From assembly GCA_030428385.1 (NCBI GenBank), contig JAUIDY010000051.1, forward strand, positions 1-41,285: a stretch of 41,285 nucleotides of DNA, read 5' to 3'. Source of the stretch: Rhodothermia bacterium. GTDB taxonomy: Bacteria; Bacteroidota; Rhodothermia; Rhodothermales; JAAAOL01. Shown here one piece after another: positions 24,409 to 32,451 of the stretch. The translations under genes were made by a program, and so were the position numbers. The stretch's first letter is position 1. Each line of letters opens with the position of its first letter. The notes beneath the pieces were generated by a model. That model made no database searches. It was not told where the DNA came from and worked only from the letters and a program-made list of their open reading frames with translations.

Positions 24409-26634
24409 TCAGCGGACCAACACCATCGTGCGCACCTTGGTGTGGCGGCCCGCTTGCAGGCGGTAGGCGTAGACGCCACCAGGCATCGCCGAAGCGTCCC
24501 AGATCACGGTATAGGTTCCTGCCGGGCGAGTGGCGTCGAGGAGTGTAGCGCGGTGCCGTCCCAGCACGTCGAAGACATCAAGGCGGACATGCGCGGGTTG
24601 GGCGAGGGTGAAGGGAATCGTGGTCTGTGGATTAAACGGGTTGGGATAGTTTTGTGCAAGGGTGAACCCGGTAGCAACTTCAGGGGCGGGTGCTCGCGCC
24701 GTGTCGGTGTCGTCTGTGAGGCGGAGGATGGTGCCGCCTGTACCCACCACCCAGCCGCTGTCGGGGCGCACCATGTCGATGCCCCAAAGATAATTCGTCG
24801 TGCCGCTTGGCTCCCGTTTCCACGTCGCGCCGCCGTCCGTTGTGTGCAGGATCACACCACTTTCGCCCACCACCCAGCCGTTTGCGGCGTCCGTAAACTC
24901 CATGTCGTTGAGGGCGACAAACGTGCCGCTCTGTTGCCGCGTCCAGGTTTGGCCGCCATCCGTGGTTTGAACGATCTGCCCGCCGTCGCCCACGGCCCAG
25001 CCGGTCTGTGCATCAACAAACTGAACCGTGTTGAGCGTGCCCTGAAGACCGCTACCTTGCCGCGTCCAGGTTGCGCCGCCGTCCGAGGTGTGCAACACCG
25101 TGCCGTCCTCGCCAACCGCCCAGCCCTGTGCTTCATCAACAAATGAGGCATCATTTAGCGTAGCCGTGACGCCGCTGTGCTGCGGAGTCCAGGTCTGAAA
25201 CGCATCGGCAGAGTGAAGAATGGTGCCGTTTGCTCCGACGATCCAGGCGGTGTTGGCATCAGCCACAAAGCCACCCGACAAGGCTTCCGACGTGCCGAAA
25301 TCAATCGGAGCGAGGGTGAGTTCTACAACACGGGATTTAAGTCGCGAGGTGTTGTCGCCTGCCTCGACATGGGCAGTAAACCCCGGTGTTCGGCACGCAT
25401 CCATGATGATGATGCCAAACTGGAAACGATTCTCTTCGGCAATTTCTTTTTCTTCTGCTTCAATTGCCTCTTTCGTATAGCACGTTACATAAGATGTGGG
25501 CGTCTTGTTTGCATCCAGCGGATGACTGGTCCAGTTCATGCCGCCATCTTCGGTTAGGTAGACCCGGTCGCCGGGCCCTACCGTGAGGCCCAGCCGGGGA
25601 TTGATGAACATCACGTCCAGAAAAGGATCTCGGGGGCCACGGGTCTGTGCCGTCCAGGTTTGGCCGCCATCAGTGGTCTGCATGATTTCGCCGCTGAACC
25701 CCACCACCGAGCCGTTCATGGCGTCGGTAAAAAACACACCGGAGAGGTCGCCCAGTGCGCCGGTCGGCTGGGCCGCCCAGGTGACACCGCCGTCGCTTGT
25801 GTGGAACACCCACGTCCCGTCCACGGACTGCCGGTTCGTCGTTACCCAGCCGTGGTTGGCGTCCGCGAAATGAACATCGGTGAAGTTACCCATGCCTACG
25901 CCGTCGGCCCATTGTGTCCAGGTGGTGCCGCCATCGGTGGTGCGGATGCTTACGCCGCTGAAGCCTACGGCCCAGCCCGTCTGGGCATCGACGAAATGCA
26001 CCGCCTGGAGCGACCGGCTTGGGTCTGACACCTGGCTATCCTGCAGATGCCACGTCTGCCCGCCATCGGTGGTGTGATAGATGGTGGCGTTGTTTCCCAC
26101 GGCCCATCCCGTCTCCGCGTCGATGAAGAAGAGGTCGTTACACGCAAAACCGTCGGCAAGCGCCCCCTCGTTCCATGTTTGCCCACCGTCGGTGGTGCGG
26201 ACGACGGTGTTTTCGAAGGCAAGCCAGCCGTGGTTGGCGTCGGTGAAATGCACGGCATTCCAGAATTCCTCCCGGCCCACGTCTACCGCCGTCCACGTTG
26301 TGCCGGCATCGGTGGTGCGGAGCAGGATGCCGTTGAAAAAGAAGTCGCCCTGATCGCGGCTCACCGCCCAGCCGTGCTGTGCATCGACGAAATGCACATC
26401 GGTGAGGGTGCCCCGTGTACCACTGTCCTGCACCCGCCAGCTTGCGCCTCCGTCTGCTGTATATACGATGGTGCCTGCGCTGCCGACGGCCCAGCCGTGC
26501 TGCGCATCGGCGAAGTGGACGGCTTCGAGGGGGTTGCCCTGGGGCAGCGGGTTCTGCCAGTCGATGTGCTGGGCCGCGGAGGCGTGCAAGCCGCTCCAGA
26601 GAGGTAAAATCAGTAAGAGGCAGGCTGTTTTCAT
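24409..26634 (-). CDS. T9SS-exported BNR/YCF48-like beta-propeller
   Basis: The 741-aa product has a signal peptide (cleavage near 21) and about twelve repeats of a YCF48/BNR type. Each repeat pairs a WAVG-type strand (for example DAQHGWAVG at 43-51) with TTDGGQTW-type Asp-box turns (62-66, 149-154, 190-195, 233-239 and later). An insert at about 371-450 breaks the series; it holds an acidic helix (IEAEEKEIAEEN) and two Cys (385 and 414), and has no repeat character. The C-terminal 83 residues (659-741) are a type A T9SS sorting domain: QNYPNPFNPQTT, LDVFDVLGRH, GGVYAYRLQAGRH. It is predicted to be on or released from the cell surface. The name photosystem assembly factor, often given to such repeats, does not imply photosynthesis. 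Confidence 0.9.
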   Translation of the reverse strand: MKTACLLLILPLWSGLHASAAQHIDWQNPLPQGNPLEAVHFADAQHGWAVGSAGTIVYTADGGASWRVQDSGTRGTLTDVHFVDAQHGWAVSRDQGDFFFNGILLRTTDAGTTWTAVDVGREEFWNAVHFTDANHGWLAFENTVVRTTDGGQTWNEGALADGFACNDLFFIDAETGWAVGNNATIYHTTDGGQTWHLQDSQVSDPSRSLQAVHFVDAQTGWAVGFSGVSIRTTDGGTTWTQWADGVGMGNFTDVHFADANHGWVTTNRQSVDGTWVFHTSDGGVTWAAQPTGALGDLSGVFFTDAMNGSVVGFSGEIMQTTDGGQTWTAQTRGPRDPFLDVMFINPRLGLTVGPGDRVYLTEDGGMNWTSHPLDANKTPTSYVTCYTKEAIEAEEKEIAEENRFQFGIIIMDACRTPGFTAHVEAGDNTSRLKSRVVELTLAPIDFGTSEALSGGFVADANTAWIVGANGTILHSADAFQTWTPQHSGVTATLNDASFVDEAQGWAVGEDGTVLHTSDGGATWTRQGSGLQGTLNTVQFVDAQTGWAVGDGGQIVQTTDGGQTWTRQQSGTFVALNDMEFTDAANGWVVGESGVILHTTDGGATWKREPSGTTNYLWGIDMVRPDSGWVVGTGGTILRLTDDTDTARAPAPEVATGFTLAQNYPNPFNPQTTIPFTLAQPAHVRLDVFDVLGRHRATLLDATRPAGTYTVIWDASAMPGGVYAYRLQAGRHTKVRTMVLVR

Positions 26635-26773
26635 AGAAGGGGCCTCTTCTGGGTAAAGAACGGGATTACACCAAGAACGGAGGTATCCGGTAGCGGGTCA
26701 ACTTATTTTTAGAGGCGTACCCAGAAAAGGGACCGTATCACCACCGGGCAGGTCGTGGGCATGAAGCCAAGGG

Positions 26774-27484
26774 TTAGGTGGCTACGCTGGAGACACGCCT
26801 TGAAAACCAGGCATGGATCAGTCCCGCTTGGTAGAAGGGCACCGGCTCGTCAAAGCCGCCTGCCTGGATGATCGCCGCCACCTGTGCGGGAGGCAGGATC
26901 GCCACGTCACGGGCATAAGCAGCACGCATGGACGCCAACCCTGACACCGGGATACCTGCTCTCACCATCATGTTCAGCCAGGTCTGGAGCAGGGCCTCGT
27001 ACGCGGGCGAACCGACGTCCGAGGCGAGGTCGGAGCTTGCCAGCAACCCCCCGGGCCGAAGCCGGGCAGCGATGGATTGGAAAAAGGCAACGCGCGCCTC
27101 TTGTTCAAGCATAAACTGCGATACCAGAAAACACGTCGCGGCATCAAACGGGGCCTGGGCGGGCAGCGACTCCAGGTATCCCTCATAAAAACGACAGCGC
27201 GAGACGTACCCGCCTTGCTCCGCCTTATGGCGGCACACCGCAAGCATGGCCCCCGATGGATCTACGGCGGTAAACGTCCATTGCGGGAAGCGCTGGGCAA
27301 GGTACGCCATTTCCTCGCCGGTACCGACACCGACGCAGAGCAGGCGCGCCTGGGCAGGCAGTTCGGCAAAGACTGCCTCCAGCAGGAAGTGCAAGGCATC
27401 CCGGATGGGTGCTGTTTTTGCCCAGCGCTCGTCATAATGCGATGCCTGTTGATCGAAGACGGTCTTGAGTTCGTCGCTGCGCAT
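26774..27484 (-). CDS. Class I SAM-dependent methyltransferase
   Basis: The 236-aa product has a class I methyltransferase fold. Motif I is LLCVGVGTGEE (48-58), followed by the acidic residue of motif II in TAVDPSGAML, and a ubiE-like ATCFLVSQFML and LRPGGLLASSDL. No substrate-specific domain is visible. The start ATG at 27484 lies 31 bp downstream of the SgcJ-like remnant. Natural substrates of this group range from quinones to small metabolites. Confidence 0.85.
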   Translation of the reverse strand: MRSDELKTVFDQQASHYDERWAKTAPIRDALHFLLEAVFAELPAQARLLCVGVGTGEEMAYLAQRFPQWTFTAVDPSGAMLAVCRHKAEQGGYVSRCRFYEGYLESLPAQAPFDAATCFLVSQFMLEQEARVAFFQSIAARLRPGGLLASSDLASDVGSPAYEALLQTWLNMMVRAGIPVSGLASMRAAYARDVAILPPAQVAAIIQAGGFDEPVPFYQAGLIHAWFSRRVSSVAT

Positions 27485-27515
27485 GGTGGTTGCCTATGGG
27501 TGTGGCCTAGGTGCG

Positions 27516-27827
27516 CTATCGGGGCGCAGGGGTAGCAGAGATGCGGGCAACGCGGCTGCTCCGAATCTTCCACCCTCCTTCGTTCTTCTGCACTATCGCA
27601 AACATCGATTCTCGAACAAGTCCGGTGCGTGCATGTCCGAAGGTCATTACCACATCTACCTGGGCCAGATTCTGGCTGAGTAGCTTCATCGCATCGATGA
27701 TCAGTTGCCGCGCCTCTGCACTATCGCGTCCTTGAAGGCCAACAGTCCATACCTGCTGGATCTGAGCCGGTCCCTGGTAGAGGCGTCGTGACCCAATCCG
27801 TTCACGATGGCATCTTGCTCGCTCCAA
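27516..27827 (-). pseudogene. Truncated SgcJ/EcaC-like (NTF2-fold) remnant
   Basis: The readable frame encodes the C-terminal part of an NTF2-fold protein of the SgcJ/EcaC type: RLYQGPAQIQQVW (the usual G-x-x-x-I helix), the VDVVMTFGHARTG strand, and FAIVQKNEGGWKIRSSRVARI, which resembles the family's closing strand pair. The N-terminal helix and first strands are missing. The frame continues without a good start into the end of the 2TM-domain gene, so the deletion probably removed the 5' half. A short functional protein of about 100 residues cannot be excluded. Confidence 0.55.
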
Positions 27828-27847
27828 GCTGATAAACCAACCGGTTT

Positions 27848-28414
27848 CTACCGCACCCGCCGGGCCAGTCGGGCAGCTTGTTGCTCGGCGTCAGGTGCTT
27901 CCGGCTCCTCCGCACCGAGGTCGAGGGGTGGGGAAGGGGTGTCATCCGGTTGCGCAACACCCGCAATCGTATCCCAGTCTTGGCTCGTCACGATGGCTTC
28001 CAGGTGTTCCAAGCGCGTTTGCATACGCTCCCATTCATCGGGATGGTGCTCGCGGTGGAGTTCTTCGCGCAAGAGTTTACGCACCCCGTCGGCACTGAGG
28101 CCCCGTTGCTGCTGCAACAGCAACTCCTGCACCTTGCGGTCTTCCCAGCTTTTGCTGCCGATGCCAAAGGGCAAGGGCACCATGCCTCCCGCGATGGCAA
28201 CCAGCGCCAGGGTCGTACCGAAGCCTAACAGCGGCCAAATGGCCCAAAACGTACCGGGCGAGGTGAGCAGGTTGATCACAACCACCAAGGCGGACAGGAC
28301 ACTGAAGATACCGAGGACGGTGTAGAAGTCTTTGAGCTTCTTGACCCGTTTCCTGATCTCCGGCTCGATGTCGTTGGGGTCGTGTTCTTCCAGGCCGAGG
28401 TCTTGCTTTGTCAT
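27848..28414 (-). CDS. 2TM-domain protein
   Basis: The 188-aa product matches the short 2TM-domain architecture. An N-terminal cytosolic helix (EPEIRKRVKKLKDFY) leads into two membrane helices (about 31-50 and 55-78). A cytosolic tail carries VQELLLQQQRGLSADGVRKLLREE and a coiled segment (WERMQTRLEHLEAIV). The last 40 residues are acidic and Pro-rich. 2TM domains are often found with LytTR or histidine-kinase genes; a 7TMR-DISM kinase lies 159 bp upstream on the same strand, so a signalling accessory role is plausible. ATG at 28414 is chosen over a TTG at 28447. Confidence 0.72.
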   Translation of the reverse strand: MTKQDLGLEEHDPNDIEPEIRKRVKKLKDFYTVLGIFSVLSALVVVINLLTSPGTFWAIWPLLGFGTTLALVAIAGGMVPLPFGIGSKSWEDRKVQELLLQQQRGLSADGVRKLLREELHREHHPDEWERMQTRLEHLEAIVTSQDWDTIAGVAQPDDTPSPPLDLGAEEPEAPDAEQQAARLARRVR

Positions 28415-28573
28415 GGCATCGTTCACGCGGTTCTTAGAAGTGGGCAAGTGGAATCTTGAGCAGGAAACGTACGGATGGGGTTTCCACCGTGAAGGAGGCG
28501 TCAGTGCCCCTGCGCAACAAGGTAAACGGAGCAGTAAAACGAGGCAAGTCGGACTTCTTATGGTCCAGGGGGC

Positions 28574-30757
28574 TTATGCCTTGGGGACGGCTTCCATTTG
28601 GGTGGTGGGCAACGTAAGGAGGAACGTTGCGCCGTTGCCTTCCTCACTCTCAACCGCCAGCATCCCGCCATATCCCTGCGTCACAATGTCGTAGCTCAGG
28701 CTCAGCCCTAGCCCCGTCCCGGTGCCTGTGGGTTTGGTCGTAAAAAACGGCTCGAAGATTTTGTCCTGAATCGCTGGCGGAATGCCTGTGCCGTTATCAC
28801 GGACTTGGATTGTCACCGCGCCATTAACCTGGCGTGTGGTTACCCAGACCGTTGGTATATACGCCCCGTTATCGTGTTGTACCCGCTCGTACACCGCCTC
28901 AAAGGCGTTCTTCAACAGGTTCTGGAAGACGCGCCCTATCTCCTGAGGCACGAGTTCCACCGTACTTATGGCCTCGTCGTAGTTTCGTTTGATGTCACAC
29001 CGGAAGTCTTCGTTCTGAGCGCACATGCCGTGGAAAGCCAAGTTGACGTAGTCGTCCAGCAGGGCATTGAGGTCGGTGGCAACACGTTCGCCGAGCGTGC
29101 TGCGTGCGTGCGCAAGCATACTCTGGATGATGCCGTCGGCACGCCTGCCATGTTCGTTGATCTTGAACGCGTTTTGCTTGAGATCGGCGAGGATGTCGGC
29201 GAGGTCGCCGCGGATTTCAGCCACGCTCTTGTCGGTGTTGACATCAAGCTCTTCGGCGAGTTCATCGGCGAGTTCGGCCGAGAGTTCGGCGAAGTTGTTG
29301 ACGAAATTGAGCGGGTTTTTGATTTCGTGCGCGATCCCGGCGGTTAGCTGGCCCAGGGACGCCATTTTCTCCGACTGGATGAGTTGTGCCTGCGACGCAC
29401 GCAGCTTGGCTGTGCGCTCCTCCACCCGTTCCTCCAACGTGCGGTTGGCCTCATCCAGGTTTTGATTGGCCTCGGTGAGTTCCTGGTTGGCCTGGGCAAG
29501 GTTGCGGTTGGCATCGGCGAAGCGCATGCCCACATAGATGGCCAACGACGCCGACAAGGCAAAGACACCGATCATGCCCGACTCGAATGCGGTATCGGCC
29601 CACGGTGCCACCAGCCAGCCGAGTTCATTTGACATTTCGATCAAGCCGATCACAATGATGGGAAGAAAGCCGAGCCCCACCACCCAGGCCCAGCGTTTTC
29701 GTTGCCAGAGCGCCACCACCACAATGCGAAAGACCTCCACAAAGAAGGGAATAAAAAAAAGGGAGATATAGGGCGTGTTTTCGAAGCGAAAGACGACCAG
29801 GCTGATGGTCACGAGGCCGCCGATGAGATACGCATAAAACATCTTCGGCAGCGTCGAATAGAAGAACGCATAGAGCAGACGAAGCAGGGCCAGCGATCCC
29901 CCAACTACCAACATGCTCCAGAATCCCCAAAGCGGCATCAGAAACGCCGATCCATGCATAAACGGGACTTCGCTGATGATGAGCACGGCTGGTGCCCAGC
30001 ATGCATTCCACAAGGCGCTATAGAGGAAGAGCCGTTCTTCGCGGTAGAGCACGAAGAGTAATCCGAAAAGCACAGAGAAGGCCAGGAAAAACCCAACATA
30101 GAGGCCCTCATTCAGGCGCGTGACGGTTTGATGGTGCTGCATGGTTGTACGGTTGCCCCAGTAGATCCTGAAGCCCGACCCTCCGAGCCAGCGGGTAAGT
30201 GCTGTGTCGAAAGTGTGGACGTTGGAATAGCGGACAGCCACCAGATGCGTTTGTCCCGGTTGGAGCGGGAGCATGAAAGGAGTCACATCCAGCGCGGGCT
30301 CTTCTTGGTCTGGCGTCGCGCCTACCGTTCCGCTCTGGAAGACGCGCGTCCCATCGAGATATACCTCGATGGCACCCCGGTGATAGATGGTAAAACCAAG
30401 CGATTCGCCTTGGAGCGGCGCATCGATACGCACCCAAAAGCGAAACCAGCCAATTCCCGGCCAGCCTTGCTGGGGCAGGCTTTGGGTAGGCAGCCAGGAA
30501 TCGACGCCCGTTTCCCAGCTTCCATCGTCGAAGGCGGGGTCTGCCCAATCCGGGTTGTCGCCGGCATGGTAGCGTGTCTCGAGAGGCAGCAGCTGTGCCC
30601 CGTAGGGTTTCTGGAAGGTATCGGTTCCAACACCAACGTCATCGTAAGAAAGCACGACCGGGGATTCCTGCGTCTGGGCGCGGACAAGGGCGGGAGAGAA
30701 GAGGACCCCAGCAAGGATAAGCAGAAAAAGTCGGCAGGTACGCTGCATACACATCAT
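28574..30757 (-). CDS. 7TMR-DISM-type sensor histidine kinase
   Basis: The 727-aa product has a signal peptide (to about 28). An extracytoplasmic beta-sandwich of the DISM/galactose-binding kind spans about 55-200 (DPAFDDGSWE, GWFRFWVRI, AIEVYLDGTRVF). Seven membrane helices lie between about 217 and 412. A coiled coil of near-repeats (LAQANQELTEANQNLDEAN, about 420-450) connects to a HisKA domain (His477 in IAHEIKNPLNFVNNF) and a HATPase with NLLKNAFEAV, DNGTGIP, FEPFFTTKPTG and GTGLGLSLSYDI. It likely senses a carbohydrate or other periplasmic ligand. No response regulator is adjacent. The kinase core is strikingly close to that of the NTF2-domain kinase at 18280-19641. Several ATGs cluster at the start (30757, 30748). 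Confidence 0.92.
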   Translation of the reverse strand: MMCMQRTCRLFLLILAGVLFSPALVRAQTQESPVVLSYDDVGVGTDTFQKPYGAQLLPLETRYHAGDNPDWADPAFDDGSWETGVDSWLPTQSLPQQGWPGIGWFRFWVRIDAPLQGESLGFTIYHRGAIEVYLDGTRVFQSGTVGATPDQEEPALDVTPFMLPLQPGQTHLVAVRYSNVHTFDTALTRWLGGSGFRIYWGNRTTMQHHQTVTRLNEGLYVGFFLAFSVLFGLLFVLYREERLFLYSALWNACWAPAVLIISEVPFMHGSAFLMPLWGFWSMLVVGGSLALLRLLYAFFYSTLPKMFYAYLIGGLVTISLVVFRFENTPYISLFFIPFFVEVFRIVVVALWQRKRWAWVVGLGFLPIIVIGLIEMSNELGWLVAPWADTAFESGMIGVFALSASLAIYVGMRFADANRNLAQANQELTEANQNLDEANRTLEERVEERTAKLRASQAQLIQSEKMASLGQLTAGIAHEIKNPLNFVNNFAELSAELADELAEELDVNTDKSVAEIRGDLADILADLKQNAFKINEHGRRADGIIQSMLAHARSTLGERVATDLNALLDDYVNLAFHGMCAQNEDFRCDIKRNYDEAISTVELVPQEIGRVFQNLLKNAFEAVYERVQHDNGAYIPTVWVTTRQVNGAVTIQVRDNGTGIPPAIQDKIFEPFFTTKPTGTGTGLGLSLSYDIVTQGYGGMLAVESEEGNGATFLLTLPTTQMEAVPKA

Positions 30758-31066
30758 TTCCCGGTCTGATCATGCGTTGGATTCCGTCATTATGCGTTCC
30801 CGCAAGGGGGAAAGGTAGGCATTGGGGAGATGGAGACCAAGGTGTCAGATAGGGCCGGTAATGTCGCGTGGATTAGTCCTCTGGTATCTCCATTCTGTGA
30901 TCGTAATCCCATTGATTGGAAATCGGTGGTACGGATTGCAGGTAGTGCCAAATGGCGCGGATCTCCGTTGAGTCGAAAGAGCGGCGTACAGCGTTGCATT
31001 TGCGCGGTGCCCACGATGTCCGCAGCAAGCGCTTGGTTTACCACCAGCCGCTTCCGTGCGCCGCAC
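30758..31066. other. Intergenic region without a recognised feature
   Basis: These 309 bp separate two minus-strand genes. Open frames on both strands have no start context or family likeness and run into the 3' end of the neighbouring gene. I see no clear hairpin terminator. The promoter of the 7TMR-DISM kinase should lie near 30760-30850 but is not recognisable. Confidence 0.5.
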
Positions 31067-31705
31067 TCAGTCGCAACGTTCGGCGGGAGTCTCTCTCGTG
31101 TCGAGCGTGAGCGCCAACTCGTCAATCTCGCGGTCCCGTGAGTTGAAGCGACCAGACATAACCGAGTAGCTCTCGCAGGAGGCACTGCCCACCCCGCCGG
31201 GCCGCTCTGGATCGTTAACACTGTACGTGATGGCGAAGGTCGTCTTTGTAGGGTTGCGGAGCAGCAGGCTGCCAAAGGGCCCCACATCAATCCGGACAAG
31301 TTCCACGCCCGACTCGAACGTCTGGAGTAGTTGCGGCTCTAGCCCCAGGCGGTCCTTTACCAAATCGAATCCCTCAATGCTGACGTCGGCGGCGTTGTGG
31401 AGCTGGCCCACGACCCGGGTAACGGCTTCAAAGGACCGTACTTCCCGGGACAAGTCCCGCAGTCGGTCAAGCTCTTCCTCCGACAAGGCGTCGCGGTTGT
31501 CCCGGCGGTGTTGCCGGATGCGGTCGTACAACGTGTCGGCCTCTTCCATGAGCGCCTCGGCCTCGGCGGCATCGCCGAGGGAACCGGCGAACGCGCTGAT
31601 GAGCCCTTTGAACTCGGCATTGAAGTCCTGGGCTGCCGCACCGCCGGTGAGAAGAAGGGCGAGGACGACGGGAAACAAGGTAAGGGAAAGACGACGTGTG
31701 ACCAT
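31067..31705 (-). CDS. Exported hypothetical protein
   Basis: I do not recognise this 212-aa protein. It has a signal peptide (hydrophobic 9-22, cleavage after AAA/Q26) and then a helical, charged part (about 30-105, with EALMEEADTLYDRIRQHRRD and EEELDRLRDLSREVRSF) likely to form a coiled coil. The last 80 residues are beta-type, with Cys at about 178 and 211 that may form a disulfide. It is divergent from the lipoprotein gene at 31991 across 285 bp. Confidence 0.7.
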   Translation of the reverse strand: MVTRRLSLTLFPVVLALLLTGGAAAQDFNAEFKGLISAFAGSLGDAAEAEALMEEADTLYDRIRQHRRDNRDALSEEELDRLRDLSREVRSFEAVTRVVGQLHNAADVSIEGFDLVKDRLGLEPQLLQTFESGVELVRIDVGPFGSLLLRNPTKTTFAITYSVNDPERPGGVGSASCESYSVMSGRFNSRDREIDELALTLDTRETPAERCD

Positions 31706-31990
31706 GGCGAGCCTGAGAGCGGTTTTGATTTTCAGTCTGGTGTAAGCAAGATACTACCGTAGATGGATTTGGTCACGTCAGTACCACGTCTGTGTCGTTG
31801 CAAACAGGCAAAACCATCGAACCCACGGCCGGCGACAGCGGAGGTACGGGCCTTTGTACATGGCGTGTTAACGCTTCCGTACCCTCCGTCGTTGTAGAAG
31901 AGATGGGGTGCTGATCCAATCGCGCCCCCTAGAACCTATGGTGGTTCTGGAAAAAGCCACGGCTAGAACCGCTTCTAACCCAAAAGACGT
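31706..31990. promoter_or_regulatory. Divergent intergenic region with inverted repeats
   Basis: Two exported-protein genes diverge from this 285-bp gap, so it must hold two promoters, though no hexamers are convincing. Visible structure: GGAGGTACGG near 31840 faces CCGTACCCTCC near 31880 with one bulged base, and AGAACC/GGTTCT (about 31931-31948) flanks a 6-nt loop just upstream of the plus-strand gene. Either could be an operator or a transcript hairpin; this is inference. Confidence 0.35.
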
Positions 31991-32416
31991 ATGCGACGCG
32001 AATTATCCCTTGCCTTCCTAAGCATTTTGCTCCCCGCTAGCATTGTGTGGGGCGGTTGCTCATCCACCTCGAACATAAACACCAACATACCCACGCCGGT
32101 CGGCCTATGGACGTACGTTATCCCGAGTACGCCTCAGGGGGAGGCCTACGGCACACTCATGGTGGCCGCACAAGGCGAGGGCTACAGCGGAGAGATGTAC
32201 ATCGACCTATTCGACCAGACCGTTCCGATAGAAGAGGTTGCTTTTACCGACAACACGTTGATGTTCAAGGCCACCCTCGACGCAGGCGGCCAACTCATGG
32301 GCACTGCTGCACATATGACCCTCAGCGGCGACACAATGAACGGCACCGTGGCGGTTGAGGGCGTCGGCGATCTAGAAATCACGGCGACCCGCAGCGTGAC
32401 GGACGAAGGATTGTGA
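31991..32416 (+). CDS. Small hypothetical lipoprotein
   Basis: The 141-aa product has a lipoprotein signal with lipobox VWGGC (Cys23), then a Ser/Thr/Asn-rich linker and one beta-barrel-like domain with repeated Gly-rich strands (PVGLWTYVIP, YGTLMVAAQGEGYSG, GTAAHMTLSGDTMNG, DLEITATRS). Its strand pattern resembles small lipocalin-like extracellular domains; no family is assigned. The stop overlaps a GTG that could start the next gene (GTGA), so the two are probably cotranscribed. Confidence 0.7.
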   Translation: MRRELSLAFLSILLPASIVWGGCSSTSNINTNIPTPVGLWTYVIPSTPQGEAYGTLMVAAQGEGYSGEMYIDLFDQTVPIEEVAFTDNTLMFKATLDAGGQLMGTAAHMTLSGDTMNGTVAVEGVGDLEITATRSVTDEGL

Positions 32417-32451
32417 GAAAGGGAGGTTGTGTCAGTCTCAAAGGTTGTGTG

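Noticed and set aside
24409-26634. Photosystem II assembly factor
   Set aside because: The repeats are YCF48/BNR-like, but the signal peptide and T9SS tail show an exported surface protein and nothing else in the window suggests photosynthesis.
30790-31299. Possible gene in the gap before the 7TMR-DISM kinase
   Set aside because: The frame overlaps the 3' end of the exported-protein gene, has no family likeness and no ribosome site. The IDWKSV/TDFQS-like wording resembles a short intergenic repeat seen in other phyla but occurs once here.
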